Shown piece by piece: positions 41,206 through 56,783 of a DNA stretch of 64,000 nucleotides. The notes beneath the pieces were generated by a model. It was not told the DNA's origin, searched no databases, and saw nothing but the letters and a program-made list of their open reading frames with translations. Every line of letters begins with the position of its first letter. The stretch's first letter is position 1. Origin of the DNA: Bathymodiolus brooksi (taxonomy: Eukaryota; Mollusca; Bivalvia; Mytilida; Modiolidae); assembly GCA_963680875.1 (NCBI GenBank), contig OY804585.1, forward strand, positions 46,235,414 through 46,299,413, read 5' to 3'. Made by a program: the position numbers and the translations under genes.

Positions 41206-44200
41206 TGTGGTTAAAATGGTAATCTGTTGGTTCAAGACCATTACACTAAGTGTGACTGAATACCTCTAGCTAACTGACTACTTATCAAGAAAGTAGAATC
41301 TGTTGATTCAAGGCCATTACACCATGTGTGAGTGAATATTTCTAGCTAACTGACTATTCATTAGGAAGGTAGAATTTGTTGGTTCCAGGCCATTACACTA
41401 ATTGTGAGTAAATACCTCTAGATAACTAACTACTAATTAAGAAGGTAGAATCTGTTGGTTCAAGGCCATTACACCAAGTGTGAGTGAATACCTTTAGCTA
41501 ACTGACTATTTATTAGGAAGGTAGAATATGTTGGTTCAAGGCCATTACACCAAGTGTGGATGAATACCTATAGTTAACTGACTATTTATTAGGAAGGTAT
41601 AATCTGTTGTGAGTAAATTCCTCTAGCTAACTGACTACTAATTAAGAAGGTAGAATCTGTTGATTCAAAGTCATTAAAATACGTGTGAGTGAATACCTCT
41701 AGTTAACTGACTACTAAATAAGCAGGTAGAATCTGTTGGTTCAATGCCATTCCACTAAGTATGAATAAATATCTCTAGCTAACAGATTACTAATTAAGAA
41801 GGTAGAATCTGTTGGTTCAATGCCATTACACCAGGTGTGAGTGAATACCTTTAGCTAACTGACTATTTATTAGGAAGGTAGAATATGTTGGTTCAAGGCC
41901 AATACACCAAGTGTGGATGAATACCTATAGTTAACTGACTATTTATTAGGAAGGTATAATCTGTTGTGAGTAAATTCCTCTAGCTAACTGACTACTAATT
42001 AAGAAGGTAGAATCTGTTGATTCAAGGTCATTAAAATACGTGTGAGTGAATACCTCTAGATAACTGACTACTAAATAAGCAGGTAGAATCTGTTGGTTCA
42101 ATGCCATTACACTAAGTATGAATACATATCTCTAGCTAACAGATTACTAATTAAGCAGGTAGAATCTGTTGGTTCAATGCCATTACACCAGGTGTGAGTG
42201 AATACCTTTATCTAACTGACTATTTATTAGGAAGGTAGAATATGTTGGTTCAAGGCCATTACACTAGGTGTGAATGAATACCTCTAGTTAACTGACTACT
42301 AATTAAGCAGGTAGAATCTGTTGGTTCAATACTATTACACTAAGTGTGAGTAAATACCTCTAATTAGCCGACTACTAATTAAGAAGGTAGAATATGATGG
42401 TTCAAGGCCATTAGACTAAGTGTGAGTAAATACCTGTAGTTAATTGACTACTAATTTAGTAGGTAGAATATGTTGGTTCAAGGCCATCACACCAAGTGTG
42501 GATGAATACCTATAGTTAACTGACTATTTATTGGGAAGGTATAATCTGTTGTGAGTAAATTCCTCTAGCTAACTGACTACTAATTAAGAAGGTAGAATCT
42601 GTTGATTCAAGGTCATTAAAATACGTGTGAGTGAATACCTCTAGTTAACTGACTACTAAATAAGCAGGTAGAATCTGTTGGTTCAATGCCATTACACTAA
42701 GTATGAATAAATATCTCTAGCTAACAGATTACTAATTAAGAAGGTAGAATCTGTTGGTTCAATGCCATTACACCAGGTGTGAGTGAATACCTTTAGCTAA
42801 CTGACTATTTATTAGGAAGGTAGAATATGTTGGTTCAAGGCCATTACACTAAGTGTGAGTGAATACCTCTAGTTAACTGATTACTAATTAAGCAGGTAGA
42901 ATCTGTTGGTTCAATGCTATTACACTAAGTGTGAGTAAATACCTCTAATTAGCCGACTACTAATTAAGAAGGTAGAATATGATGGTTCAAGGCCATTAGA
43001 CTAAGTGTGAGTAAATACCTGTAGTTAATTGACTACTAATTTAGTAGGTAGAATCTGTTGGTTCAATGCCATTACACCAAGTGTGAATAAATACATTTAG
43101 TTAACGGACAACTAATGAAGAAGGTAGAATCTGTTGGTTCAAGGTCATTACACTAAGTGTGAGTAAATACCTCTACTTAACTGACTACTAATTAAGCAGG
43201 TAGAATCTGTTGGTTCAATGCCATTACACTAAGTATGAGTAAATACCTCTACTTAACTGACAACTAATTAAGCAGGTAGAATATGTTGGTTCAATGCCAT
43301 TACACTAAGTGTGAGTAAATACCTCTAGCTAGCTGACTACTAATTAAGAAGGTAGAATCTGGTGGTTCAATGCCATTACACCAAGTGTGAATAAATACAT
43401 TTAGCTAACGGACTACTAATGAAGAAGGTAGAATCTGTTGGTTTAAGGCCATTACACTAAGTGTGAGTAAATACCTCTACTTAACAGACTACTAATTAAG
43501 CAGGTAGAATCTGTTGGTTCAATGCCATTACACTAAGTGTGAGTACATACCTCTAGTTAACTGACTACTAATTAAGCACGTAGAATCTGTTGGTTCAAGG
43601 CCATTACACTAAGTGTGAGTAAATACCTCTAGCTAACTGACTACTAATTAAGAAGGTAGAATCTGGTGGTTCAAGGCCATTACACCAAGTATGAGTGAAT
43701 ACCTCTAGTTAGCTGGCTACTAATTAAGCAGGTAGAATCTGTTGGTTCAAGGCCATTACACCAAGTGTGAGTGAATATCTCTAGTTAGCTGACTACTAAT
43801 TAAGCAGGTAGAATCTGTTGGTTCAATGCCATTACACTAAGTATGAGTAAATACCTCTACTTAACTGACTACTAATTAAGCAGGTAGAATCTGTTGGTTC
43901 AATGCCATTACACTAAGTGTGAGTAAATACCTCTAGCTAGCTGACTACTAATTAAGAAGGTAGAATCTGGTGGTTTAATGCCATTACACCAAGTGTGAAT
44001 AAATACATTTAGCTAACGGACTACTAATGAAGAAGGTAGAATCTGTTGGTTCAAGGCCATTACACTAAGTGTGAGTAAATACCTCTACTTAACTGACTAC
44101 TAATTAAGCAGGTAGAATCTGTTGGTTCAAGGCCATTACACCAAGTATGAGGGAATATCTCTAGTTATCTGACTACTAATTAAGCAGGTAGAATCTGTTG

Positions 44201-46829
44201 GTTCAATGACATTACACTAAGTGTGAGTACATACCTCTAGTTAACTGACTACTAATTAAGCACGTAGAATCTGTTGGTTCAAGGCCATTACACTAAGTGT
44301 GAGTAAATACCTCTAGCTAACTGACTACTAATTAAGAAGGTAGAATCTGTTGGTTCAAGGCCATTACACCAAGTATGAGTGAATACCTCTAGTTAGCTGA
44401 CTACTAATTAAGCAGGTAGAATCTGTTGGTTCAAGGCCATTACACCAAGTGTGAGTACATACCTCTAGTTAACTGACTACTAATTAAGCACGTAGAATCT
44501 GTTGGTTCAAGGCCATTACACTAAGTGTGAGTAAATACCTCTAGTTAACTGACTACTAATTAAGCAGGTAGAATCTGTTGGTTCAATGCCATTACACTAA
44601 GTGTGAGTAAATACCTCTAGCTAACTGACTACTAATTAAGAAGGTAGAATCTGGTGGTTCGAGGCCATTACACCAAGTGTGAGTGAATACCTCTAGTTAA
44701 CTGACTACTAATTAAGCAGGTATAATCTGTTGGTTCAAACCCATTACACTAAGTGTGAGTAAATACCTCTAGTTAACTGACTATTAATTAAGAAGATAGA
44801 ATCTGTTGGTTCAAGGCCATTATACCAAATGTGAGTGAATACCTCTAGCTAACGACTATTTATTAGGTAGGTAGAACCTGTTGATTCAATGTCATTACAA
44901 TACGTGTGAGTGAATACTTTTAGTTAACTACTAATTAAGAAGGACAAATCTGTTGGTTCAAGGCCATTACACTAAGCGTGAGTAAATACCTCTAGTCAAC
45001 TGACTATTAATTAAGAAGATAGAATCTGTTGGTTCAAGGCCATTACACTAAGTGTGAGTGAATACCTCTAGTTAACTGACTATTAATTAAGCAGGTGGAA
45101 TCTGTTGGTTCAAGGGTATTACACTAAGTGTGAGTAAATACTTCTAGTTAACTGACTACCAATTAAGCAGGTAGAATATGTTGGTTCAATGCCATTACAC
45201 TTAGTGTGAGTAAATACCTCTAGTTAACTGTGTACTAATTTAGAAGGTAGAATCTGTTGGTTCAAGGCCATTACACCAAGTGTGAGTGAATACCCCTTGT
45301 TAACGACTATTTATTAGGAAGGTAGAATCTGTTGATTCAATGTCATTACAATACGTGCGAGTTATTACTTTTAGTTTACTACTAATTAAGAAGGAAGAAT
45401 CTATTGGTTCAAGGTCATTACACTAAGTGTGACTGAATACCTCTAGGTAACTGAATACTAATTAAGAAGGTAGAATATGTTGGTTCAAGGCCATTACACT
45501 AAGTGTGAGTGAATACCTCTAGTTAACTGACTACTAATTAAGCAGGTATAATCTGTTGGCTCGATCACATTACACCAAGTGTGAGTAAATACTTCTAGTT
45601 AACTGACTATAATTAAGCAGGTTTAATCTGTTGGTTCAATGCCATCACAACAAGAGTGAATGAATACCTCTAGTTAACTGACTACTAATTAGGAAGGTAG
45701 AATCTGTTGGTACAAGGCCATTACATTAAGTGTCAGTGAATGCCTCTAGTTAACCACTATTTATTAGGAAGGTAGAATCTGTTGGTTCAAGGTCATTACA
45801 GTAAGTGTGACTGAATAACTCTAGCCAACTGACTACTTATCAAGAAGGTAGAATCTATTGGTTCATGGACATTACACTATGTGTGAGTGAATACTTCTAG
45901 TTAACTGTCTACTAATTAAGAAGGTAGAATCTGTTGGTTCAAGGCCATTACACCAAGTGTGAGTGAATACCCCTTGTTAACGACTATTTATTAGGAAGGT
46001 AGAATCTGTTGATTCAATGTCATTACAATACGTGCGAGTTATTACTTTTAGTTTACTACTAATTAAGAAGGAAGAATCTATTGGTTCAAGGTCATTACAC
46101 TAAATGTGACTGAATACCTCTAGGTAATGGAATACTAATTAAGAAGGTAGAATATGTTGGTTCAAGGCCATTAGACTAAGTGTGAGTAAATACCTGTAGT
46201 TAATTGACTACTAATTTAGTAGGTAGAATATGTTGGTTCAAGGCCATCACACCAAGTGTGGATGAATTCCTATAGTTAACTGACTATTTATTAGGAAGGT
46301 ATAATCTGTTGTGAGTAAATTCCTCTAGCTAACTGACTACTAATTAAGAAGGTAGAATCTCTTGATTCAAGGTCATTAAAATACGTGTGAGTGAATACCT
46401 CTAGTTAACTGACTACTAAATAAGCAGGTAGAATCTGTTGGTTCAATGCCATTACACCAGGTGTGAGTGAATACCTTTAGTTAACTGACTATTTATTAGG
46501 AAGGTAGAATATGTTGGTTCAAGGCCATTACACTAAGTGTGAGTGAATACCTCTAGTTAACTGACTACTAATTAAGCAAGTAGAATCTGTTGGTTCAATG
46601 CTATTACACTAAGTGTGAGTAAATACCTCTAATTAGCCGACTACTAATTAAGAAGGTAGAATATGATGGTTCAAGACCATTAGACTAAGTGTGTGTAAAT
46701 ACCTGTGGTTAATTGACTACTAATTTAGTAGGTAGAATCTGTTGGTTCAATGCCATTACACCAAGTGTGAATAAATACATTTAGCTAACGGACTATTAAT
46801 GAAGAAGGTAGAATCTGTTGGTTCAAGGC

Positions 46830-49800
46830 CATTACACTAAGTGTGAGTGAATACCTCTAGTTAACTGACTACTAAATAAGCAGGAAGAATCTATTGGTTC
46901 AATGCCATTACACTAAGTATGAATAAATATCTCTAGCTAACAAACTACTAATTAAGAAGGTATAATCTGTTGGTTCATGGCCATTACACCAGGTGTGAGT
47001 GAATACGCTTAGCTAACTGACTATTTATTAGGAAGGTAGAATATGTTGGTTCAAGGCCATTACACCAAGTGTGAATAAATACCTTCAGCTAACGGACTAC
47101 TAATGAAGAAGATAGAATCTGTTGGTTCAAGGCCTTTACACTAATTGTGAGAAATACCTCTACTTAACTGACTACTAATTAAGCAGGTAGAATCTGTTGG
47201 TTCAATGCCATTACACTAAGTATGAGTAAATACCTCTAATTAACAGACTACTAATTAAGCAGGTAGAATCTGTTTGTTCAATGCTATTACACTAAGCGTG
47301 AGTAAATACCTCTAATTGGCCGACTACTAATTAAGAAGGTAGAATATGTTGGTTCAAGGCCATTAGACTAAGTGTGAGTAAATACCTCTAGTTAATTGAC
47401 TACTAATTTAGTAGGTAGAATCTGTTGGTTCAATGCCATTACACCAAGTGTGAATAAATACCTCTACTTAACTGACTACTAATTAAGCAGGTAGAATCTG
47501 TTGGTTCAATGCCATTACACTAAGTATGAGTAAATACCTCTAATTAACAGACTACTAATTAAGCAGGTAGAATCTGTTGGTTCAATGCCATTACACTAAG
47601 TATGAGTAAATACCTCTACTTAACTGACTACTAATTAAGCAGATAGAATCTGTTGGTTCAATGCCATTACACTAAGTGTGAGTAAATACATCTAGCTAAC
47701 TGACTACTAATTAAGAAGATAGAATCTGGTGGTTCAAGGCCATTACACCAAGTGTGAGTGAATACCTCTAGTTAGCTGACTACTAATTAAGCAGGTAGAA
47801 TCTGTTGGTTCAATGCCATTAGATTAAGTGTGGATAAATACCTCTAGCTAACTGACTACTCATTAAGAAGGTAGAATCTGGTGGTTCAAGGCCATTACAC
47901 CACGTATGAGTGAATACCTCTAGTTAACTGACTACTAATTAAGAAGGTAGAATCTGTTGATTCAAGGTCATTACAATACGTGTGAGTGAATACCTCTAGT
48001 TAGCTGACTACTAAATAAGCAGGTAGAATCTGTTGGTTCAATGCCATTACACTAAGTATGAATAAATATCTCTAGCTAACAGACTACTAATTAAGAAGGT
48101 AGAATCTGTTGGTTCATGGCCATTACACCAGGTGTGAGTGAATACCCTTTGCTAACTGACTATTTATTAGGATGGTAGAATATGTTGGTTCAAGGCCATA
48201 ACACCAAGTATGGATGAATACCTATAGTTAACTGACTATTTATTAGGAAGGGAGAGTCTGTTGGTTCAAGGCCATTACACCAAGTGTAAGTGAATAACTC
48301 TAGTTAACTGACTACTAATTAAGGAGGTAGAATCTGTTGGTTCAATGCTATTACACTAAGTGTGAGTAAATACCTCTAATTAGCCGACTACTAATTAAGA
48401 AGGTAGAATATGTTGGTTCAAGGCCATTACACTAAGTGTGAGTGAATACCTCTAGTTAACTGACTACTAATTAAGCAGGTACAATCTGTTGGTTCAATGC
48501 TATTACACTAAGTGTGAGTAAATACCTCGAATTAGCCGACTACTAATTAAGAAGGTAGAATATGTTGGCTCAAGGCCATTAGACTAAGTGTGAGTAAATA
48601 CCTCTAGTTAATTGACTACTAATTTAGTAGGTAGAATCTGTTGGTTCAATGCCATTACACCAAGTGTGAATACATACCTTTAGCTAACGGACTACTAATG
48701 AAGAAGGTAGAATCTGTTGGTTCAAGGCAATTACACTAAGTGTGAGTAAATACCTCTACTTAACTGACTACTAATTAAGCAGGTAGAATCTGTTGGTTCA
48801 ATGCCATTACACTAAGTATGAGTAAATACCTCTACTTAACAGACTACTAATTAGGCAGGTAGAATCTGTTGGTTCAATGCCATTACACTAAGTGTGAGTG
48901 AATACCTCTAGTTAACTGACTACTAAATAAGCAGGAAGAATCTATTGGTTCAATGCCATTACACTAAGTATGAATAAATATCTCTAGCTAACAAACTACT
49001 AATTAAGAAGGTATAATCTGTTGGTTCATAGCCATTACACCAGGTGTGAGTGAATACGCTTAGCTAACTGACTATTTATTAGGAAGGTAGAATATGTTGG
49101 TTCAAAGCCATTACTCTAAGTGTGAGTGAATACCTTTAGTTAACTGACTATTTATTAGGAAGGTAGAATATGTTGGTTCAAGGCCATTACACCAAGTGTT
49201 GATGAATACCTATAGTTAACTGACTATTTATTAGGAAGGTATAATCTGTTGTGAGTAAATTCCTCTAGCTAACTGACTACTAATTAAGAAGGTAGAATCT
49301 GTTGATTGAAGGTCATTACTATACGTGTGAGTGAATACCTCTAGTTAACTGACTACTAAATAAGCAGGTAGAATCTGTTGGTTCAATGCCATTACACTAA
49401 GTATGAATAAATATCTCTAGCTAACAGACTACTAATTAAGAAGGTAGAATCTGTTGGTTCATGGCCATTACACCAGGTGTGAGTGAATACCCTTTGCTAA
49501 CTGACTATTTATTAGGATGGTAGAATATGTTGGTTCAAGGCCATAACACCAAGTATGGATGAATACCTATAGTTAACTGACTATTTATTAGGAAGGGAGA
49601 GTCTGTTGGTTCAAGGCCATTACACCAAGTGTAAGTGAATAACTCTAGTTAACTGACTACTAATTAAGGAGGTAGAATCTGTTGGTTCAAGGCTATTACA
49701 CTAAGTGTGAGTAAATACCTCTAATTAGCCGACTACTAATTAAGAAGGTAGAATATGTTGGTTCAAGGCCATTACACTAAGTGTGAGTGAATACCTCTAG

Positions 49801-52800
49801 TTAACTGACTACTAATTAAGCAGGTACAATCTGTTGGTTCAATGCTATTACACTAAGTGTGAGTAAATACCTCGAATTAGCCGACTACTAATTAAGAAGG
49901 TAGAATATGTTGGCTCAAGGCCATTAGACTAAGTGTGAGTAAATACCTCTAGTTAATTGACTACTAATTTAGTAGGTAGAATCTGTTGGTTCAATGCCAT
50001 TACACCAAGTGTGAATACATACCTTTAGCTAACGGACTACTAATGAAGAAGGTAGAATCTGTTGGTTCAAGGCAATTACACTAAGTGTGAGTAAATACCT
50101 CTACTTAACTGACTACTAATTAAGCAGGTAGAATCTGTTGGTTCAATGCCATTACACTAAGTATGAGTAAATACCTCTACTTAACAGACTACTAATTAAG
50201 CAGGTAGAATCTGTTGGTTCAATGCCATTACACTAAGTGTGAGTGAATACCTCTAGTTAACTGACTACTAAATAAGCAGGAAGAATCTATTGGTTCAATG
50301 CCATTACACTAAGTATGAATAAATATCTCTAGCTAACAAACTACTAATTAAGAAGGTATAATCTGTTGGTTCATGGCCATTACACCAGGTGTGAGTGAAT
50401 ACGCTTAGCTAACTGACTATTTATTAGGAAGGTAGAATATGTTGGTTCAAGGCCATTACACCAAGTGTGAATAAATACCTTCAGCTAACGGACTACTAAT
50501 GAAGAAGATAGAATCTGTTGGTTCAAGGCCTTTACACTAATTGTGAGAAATACCTCTACTTAACTGACTACTAATTAAGCAGGTAGAATCTGTTGGTTCA
50601 ATGCCATTACACTAAGTATGAGTAAATACCTCTAATTAACAGACTACTAATTAAGCAGGTAGAATCTGTTGGTTCAATGCTATTACACTAAGCGTGAATA
50701 AATACCTCTAATTGGCCGACTACTAATTAAGAAGGTAGAATATGTTGGTTCAAGGCCATTAGACTAAGTGTGAGTAAATACCTCTAGTTAATTGACTACT
50801 AATTTAGTAGGTAGAATCTGTTGGTTCAATGCCATTACACCAAGTGTGAATAAATACCTCTACTTAACTGACTACTAATTAAGCAGGTAGAATCTGTTGG
50901 TTCAATGCCATTACACTAAGTATGAGTAAATACCTCTAATTAACAGACTACTAATTAAGCAGGTAGAATCTGTTGGTTCAATGCCATTACACTAAGTATG
51001 AGTAAATACCTCTACTTAACTGACTACTAATTAAGCAGATAGAATCTGTTGGTTCAATGCCATTACACTAAGTGTGAGTAAATACATCTAGCTAACTGAC
51101 TACTAATTAAGAAGATAGAATCTGGTGGTTCAAGGCCATTACACCAAGTGTGAGTGAATACCTCTAGTTAGCTGACTACTAATTAAGCAGGTAGAATCTG
51201 TTGGTTCAATGCCATTAGATTAAGTGTGGATAAATACCTCTAGCTAACTGACTACTCATTAAGAAGGTAGAATCTGGTGGTTCAAGGCCATTACACCACG
51301 TATGAGTGAATACCTCTAGTTAACTGACTACTAATTAAGAAGGTAGAATCTGTTGATTCAAGGTCATTACAATACGTGTGAGTGAATACCTCTAGTTAGC
51401 TGACTACTAAATAAGCAGGTAGAATCTGTTGGTTCAATGCCATTACACTAAGTATGAATAAATATCTCTAGCTAACAGACTACTAATTAAGAAGGTAGAA
51501 TCTGTTGGTTCATGGCCATTACACCAGGTGTGAGTGAATACCCTTTGCTAACTGACTATTTATTAGGATGGTAGAATATGTTGGTTCAAGGCCATAACAC
51601 CAAGTATGGATGAATACCTATAGTTAACTGACTATTTATTAGGAAGGGAGAGTCTGTTGGTTCAAGGCCATTACACCAAGTGTAAGTGAATAACTCTAGT
51701 TAACTGACTACTAATTAAGGAGGTAGAATCTGTTGGTTCAATGCTATTACACTAAGTGTGAGTAAATACCTCTAATTAGCCGACTACTAATTAAGAAGGT
51801 AGAATATGTTGGTTCAAGGCCATTACACTAAGTGTGAGTGAATACCTCTAGTTAACTGACTACTAATTAAGCAGGTACAATCTGTTGGTTCAATGCTATT
51901 ACACTAAGTGTGAGTAAATACCTCGAATTAGCCGACTACTAATTAAGAAGGTAGAATATGTTGGCTCAAGGCCATTAGACTAAGTGTGAGTAAATACCTC
52001 TAGTTAATTGACTACTAATTTAGTAGGTAGAATCTGTTGGTTCAATGCCATTACACCAAGTGTGAATACATACCTTTAGCTAACGGACTACTAATGAAGA
52101 AGGTAGAATCTGTTGGTTCAAGGCAATTACACTAAGTGTGAGTAAATACCTCTACTTAACTGACTACTAATTAAGCAGGTAGAATCTGTTGGTTCAATGC
52201 CATTACACTAAGTATGAGTAAATACCTCTACTTAACAGACTACTAATTAGGCAGGTAGAATCTGTTGGTTCAATGCCATTACACTAAGTGTGAGTGAATA
52301 CCTCTAGTTAACTGACTACTAAATAAGCAGGAAGAATCTATTGGTTCAATGCCATTACACTAAGTATGAATAAATATCTCTAGCTAACAAACTACTAATT
52401 AAGAAGGTATAATCTGTTGGTTCATAGCCATTACACCAGGTGTGAGTGAATACGCTTAGCTAACTGACTATTTATTAGGAAGGTAGAATATGTTGGTTCA
52501 AAGCCATTACTCTAAGTGTGAGTGAATACCTTTAGTTAACTGACTATTTATTAGGAAGGTAGAATATGTTGGTTCAAGGCCATTACACCAAGTGTTGATG
52601 AATACCTATAGTTAACTGACTATTTATTAGGAAGGTATAATCTGTTGTGAGTAAATTCCTCTAGCTAACTGACTACTAATTAAGAAGGTAGAATCTGTTG
52701 ATTCAAGGTCATTACTATACGTGTGAGTGAATACCTCTAGTTAACTGACTACTAAATAAGCAGGTAGAATCTGTTGGTTCAATGCCATTACACTAAGTAT

Positions 52801-55800
52801 GAATAAATATCTCTAGCTAACAGACTACTAATTAAGAAGGTAGAATCTGTTGGTTCATGGCCATTACACCAGGTGTGAGTGAATACCCTTTGCTAACTGA
52901 CTATTTATTAGGATGGTAGAATATGTTGGTTCAAGGCCATAACACCAAGTATGGATGAATACCTATAGTTAACTGACTATTTATTAGGAAGGGAGAGTCT
53001 GTTGGTTCAAGGCCATTACACCAAGTGTAAGTGAATAACTCTAGTTAACTGACTACTAATTAAGGAGGTAGAATCTGTTGGTTCAATGCTATTACACTAA
53101 GTGTGAGTAAATACCTCTAATTAGCCGACTACTAATTAAGAAGGTAGAATATGTTGGTTCAAGGCCATTACACTAAGTGTGAGTGAATACCTCTAGTTAA
53201 CTGACTACTAATTAAGCAGGTACAATCTGTTGGTTCAATGCTATTACACTAAGTGTGAGTAAATACCTCGAATTAGCCGACTACTAATTAAGAAGGTAGA
53301 ATATGTTGGCTCAAGGCCATTAGACTAAGTGTGAGTAAATACCTCTAGTTAATTGACTACTAATTTAGTAGGTAGAATCTGTTGGTTCAATGCCATTACA
53401 CCAAGTGTGAATACATACCTTTAGCTAACGGACTACTAATGAAGAAGGTAGAATCTGTTGGTTCAAGGCAATTACACTAAGTGTGAGTAAATACCTCTAC
53501 TTAACTGACTACTAATTAAGCAGGTAGAATCTGTTGGTTCAATGCCATTACACTAAGTATGAGTAAATACCTCTACTTAACAGACTACTAATTAAGCAGG
53601 TAGAATCTGTTGGTTCAATGCCATTACACTAAGTGTGAGTGAATACCTCTAGTTAACTGACTACTAAATAAGCAGGAAGAATCTATTGGTTCAATGCCAT
53701 TACACTAAGTATGAATAAATATCTCTAGCTAACAAACTACTAATTAAGAAGGTATAATCTGTTGGTTCATGGCCATTACACCAGGTGTGAGTGAATACGC
53801 TTAGCTAACTGACTATTTATTAGGAAGGTAGAATATGTTGGTTCAAGGCCATTACACCAAGTGTGAATAAATACCTTCAGCTAACGGACTACTAATGAAG
53901 AAGATAGAATCTGTTGGTTCAAGGCCTTTACACTAATTGTGAGAAATACCTCTACTTAACTGACTACTAATTAAGCAGGTAGAATCTGTTGGTTCAATGC
54001 CATTACACTAAGTATGAGTAAATACCTCTAATTAACAGACTACTAATTAAGCAGGTAGAATCTGTTGGTTCAATGCTATTACACTAAGCGTGAATAAATA
54101 CCTCTAATTGGCCGACTACTAATTAAGAAGGTAGAATATGTTGGTTCAAGGCCATTAGACTAAGTGTGAGTAAATACCTCTAGTTAATTGACTACTAATT
54201 TAGTAGGTAGAATCTGTTGGTTCAATGCCATTACACCAAGTGTGAATAAATACCTCTACTTAACTGACTACTAATTAAGCAGGTAGAATCTGTTGGTTCA
54301 ATGCCATTACACTAAGTATGAGTAAATACCTCTAATTAACAGACTACTAATTAAGCAGGTAGAATCTGTTGGTTCAATGCCATTACACTAAGTATGAGTA
54401 AATACCTCTACTTAACTGACTACTAATTAAGCAGATAGAATCTGTTGGTTCAATGCCATTACACTAAGTGTGAGTAAATACATCTAGCTAACTGACTACT
54501 AATTAAGAAGATAGAATCTGGTGGTTCAAGGCCATTACACCAAGTGTGAGTGAATACCTCTAGTTAGCTGACTACTAATTAAGCAGGTAGAATCTGTTGG
54601 TTCAATGCCATTAGATTAAGTGTGGATAAATACCTGTAGCTAACTGACTACTCATTAAGAAGGTAGAATCTGGTGGTTCAAGGCCATTACACCACGTATG
54701 AGTGAATACCTCTAGTTAACTGACTACTAATTAAGAAGGTAGAATCTGTTGATTCAAGGTCATTACAATACGTGTGAGTGAATACCTCTAGTTAACTGAC
54801 TACTAAATAAGCAGGTAGAATCTGTTGGTTCAATGCCATTACACTAAGTATGAATAAATATCTCTAGCTAACAGACTACTAATTAAGAAAGTAGAATCTG
54901 TTGGTTCATGGCCATTACACCAGGTGTGAGTGAATACCCTTTGCTAACTGACTATTTATTAGGATGGTAGAATATGTTGGTTCAAGGCCATAACACCAAG
55001 TATGGATGAATACCTATAGTTAACTGACTATTTATTAGGAAGGGAGAGTCTGTTGGTTCAAGGCCATTACACCAAGTGTAAGTGAATAACTCTAGTTAAC
55101 TGACTACTAATTAAGGAGGTAGAATCTGTTGGTTCAATGCTATTACACTAAGTGTGAGTAAATACCTCTAATTAGCCGACTACTAATTAAGAAGGTAGAA
55201 TATGTTGGTTCAAGGCCATTACACTAAGTGTGAGTGAATACCTCTAGTTAACTGACTACTAATTAAGCAGGTACAATCTGTTGGTTCAATGCTATTACAC
55301 TAAGTGTGAGTAAATACCTCGAATTAGCCGACTACTAATTAAGAAGGTAGAATATGTTGGCTCAAGGCCATTAGACTAAGTGTGAGTAAATACCTCTAGT
55401 TAATTGACTACTAATTTAGTAGGTAGAATCTGTTGGTTCAATGCCATTACACCAAGTGTGAATACATACCTTTAGCTAACGGACTACTAATGAAGAAGGT
55501 AGAATCTGTTGGTTCAAGGCAATTACACTAAGTGTGAGTAAATACCTCTACTTAACTGACTACTAATTAAGCAGGTAGAATCTGTTGGTTCAATGCCATT
55601 ACACTAAGTATGAGTAAATACCTCTACTTAACAGACTACTAATTAAGCAGGTAGAATCTGTTGGTTCAATGCCATTACACTAAGTGTGAGTGAATACCTC
55701 TAGTTAACTGACTACTAAAAAAGCAGGAAGAATCTATTGGTTCAATGCCATTACACTAAGTATGAATAAATATCTCTAGCTAACAAACTACTAATTAAGA

Positions 55801-56783
55801 AGGTATAATCTGTTGGTTCATGGCCATTACACCAGGTGTGAGTGAATACGCTTAGCTAACTGACTATTTATTAGGAAGGTAGAATATGTTGGTTCAAGGC
55901 CATTACACCAAGTGTGAATAAATACCTTCAGCTAACGGACTACTAATGAAGAAGATAGAATCTGTTGGTTCAAGGCCTTTACACTAATTGTGAGAAATAC
56001 CTCTACTTAACTGACTACTAATTAAGCAGGTAGAATCTGTTGGTTCAATGCCATTACACTAAGTATGAGTAAATACCTCTAATTAACAGACTACTAATTA
56101 AGCAGGTAGAATCTGTTGGTTCAATGCTATTACACTAAGCGTGAGTAAATACCTCTAATTGGCCGACTACTAATTAAGAAGGTAGAATATGTTGGTTCAA
56201 GGCCATTAGACTAAGTGTGAGTAAATACCTCTAGTTAATTGACTACTAATTTAGTAGGTAGAATCTGTTGGTTCAATGCCATTACACCAAGTGTGAATAA
56301 ATACCTCTACTTAACTGACTACTAATTAAGCAGGTAGAATCTGTTGGTTCAATGCCATTACACTAAGTATGAGTAAATACCTCTAATTAACAGACTACTA
56401 ATTAAGCAGGTAGAATCTGTTGGTTCAATGCCATTACACTAAGTATGAGTAAATACCTCTACTTAACTGACTACTAATTAAGCAGATAGAATCTGTTGGT
56501 TCAATGCCATTACACTAAGTGTGAGTAAATACATCTAGCTAACTGACTACTAATTAAGAAGATAGAATCTGGTGGTTCAAGGCCATTACACCAAGTGTGA
56601 GTGAATACCTCTAGTTAGCTGACTACTAATTAAGCAGGTAGAATCTGTTGGTTCAATGCCATTAGATTAAGTGTGGATAAATACCTCTAGCTAACTGACT
56701 ACTCATTAAGAAGGTAGAATCTGGTGGTTCAAGGCCATTACACCACGTATGAGTGAATACCTCTAGTTAACTGACTACTAATT
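46830..56783 (+). repeat. Higher-order repeat, 3,396 bp (45 monomers)
   Basis: The rare variant GGGAGAGTCTG occurs at 48,250, 49,595, 51,646, 52,991 and 55,042, that is alternating spacings of 1,345 and 2,051 bp. Their sum of 3,396 is the true period. A second landmark, GAATACGCTTAGC, gives the same 3,396 (47,001, 50,397, 53,793). 1,345 is 17 x 76 + 53 and 2,051 is 26 x 76 + 75, so the whole unit is 45 monomers. Copies look nearly identical by eye; differences are single bases such as TTAGGCAGG against TTAAGCAGG. Confidence 0.9.
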
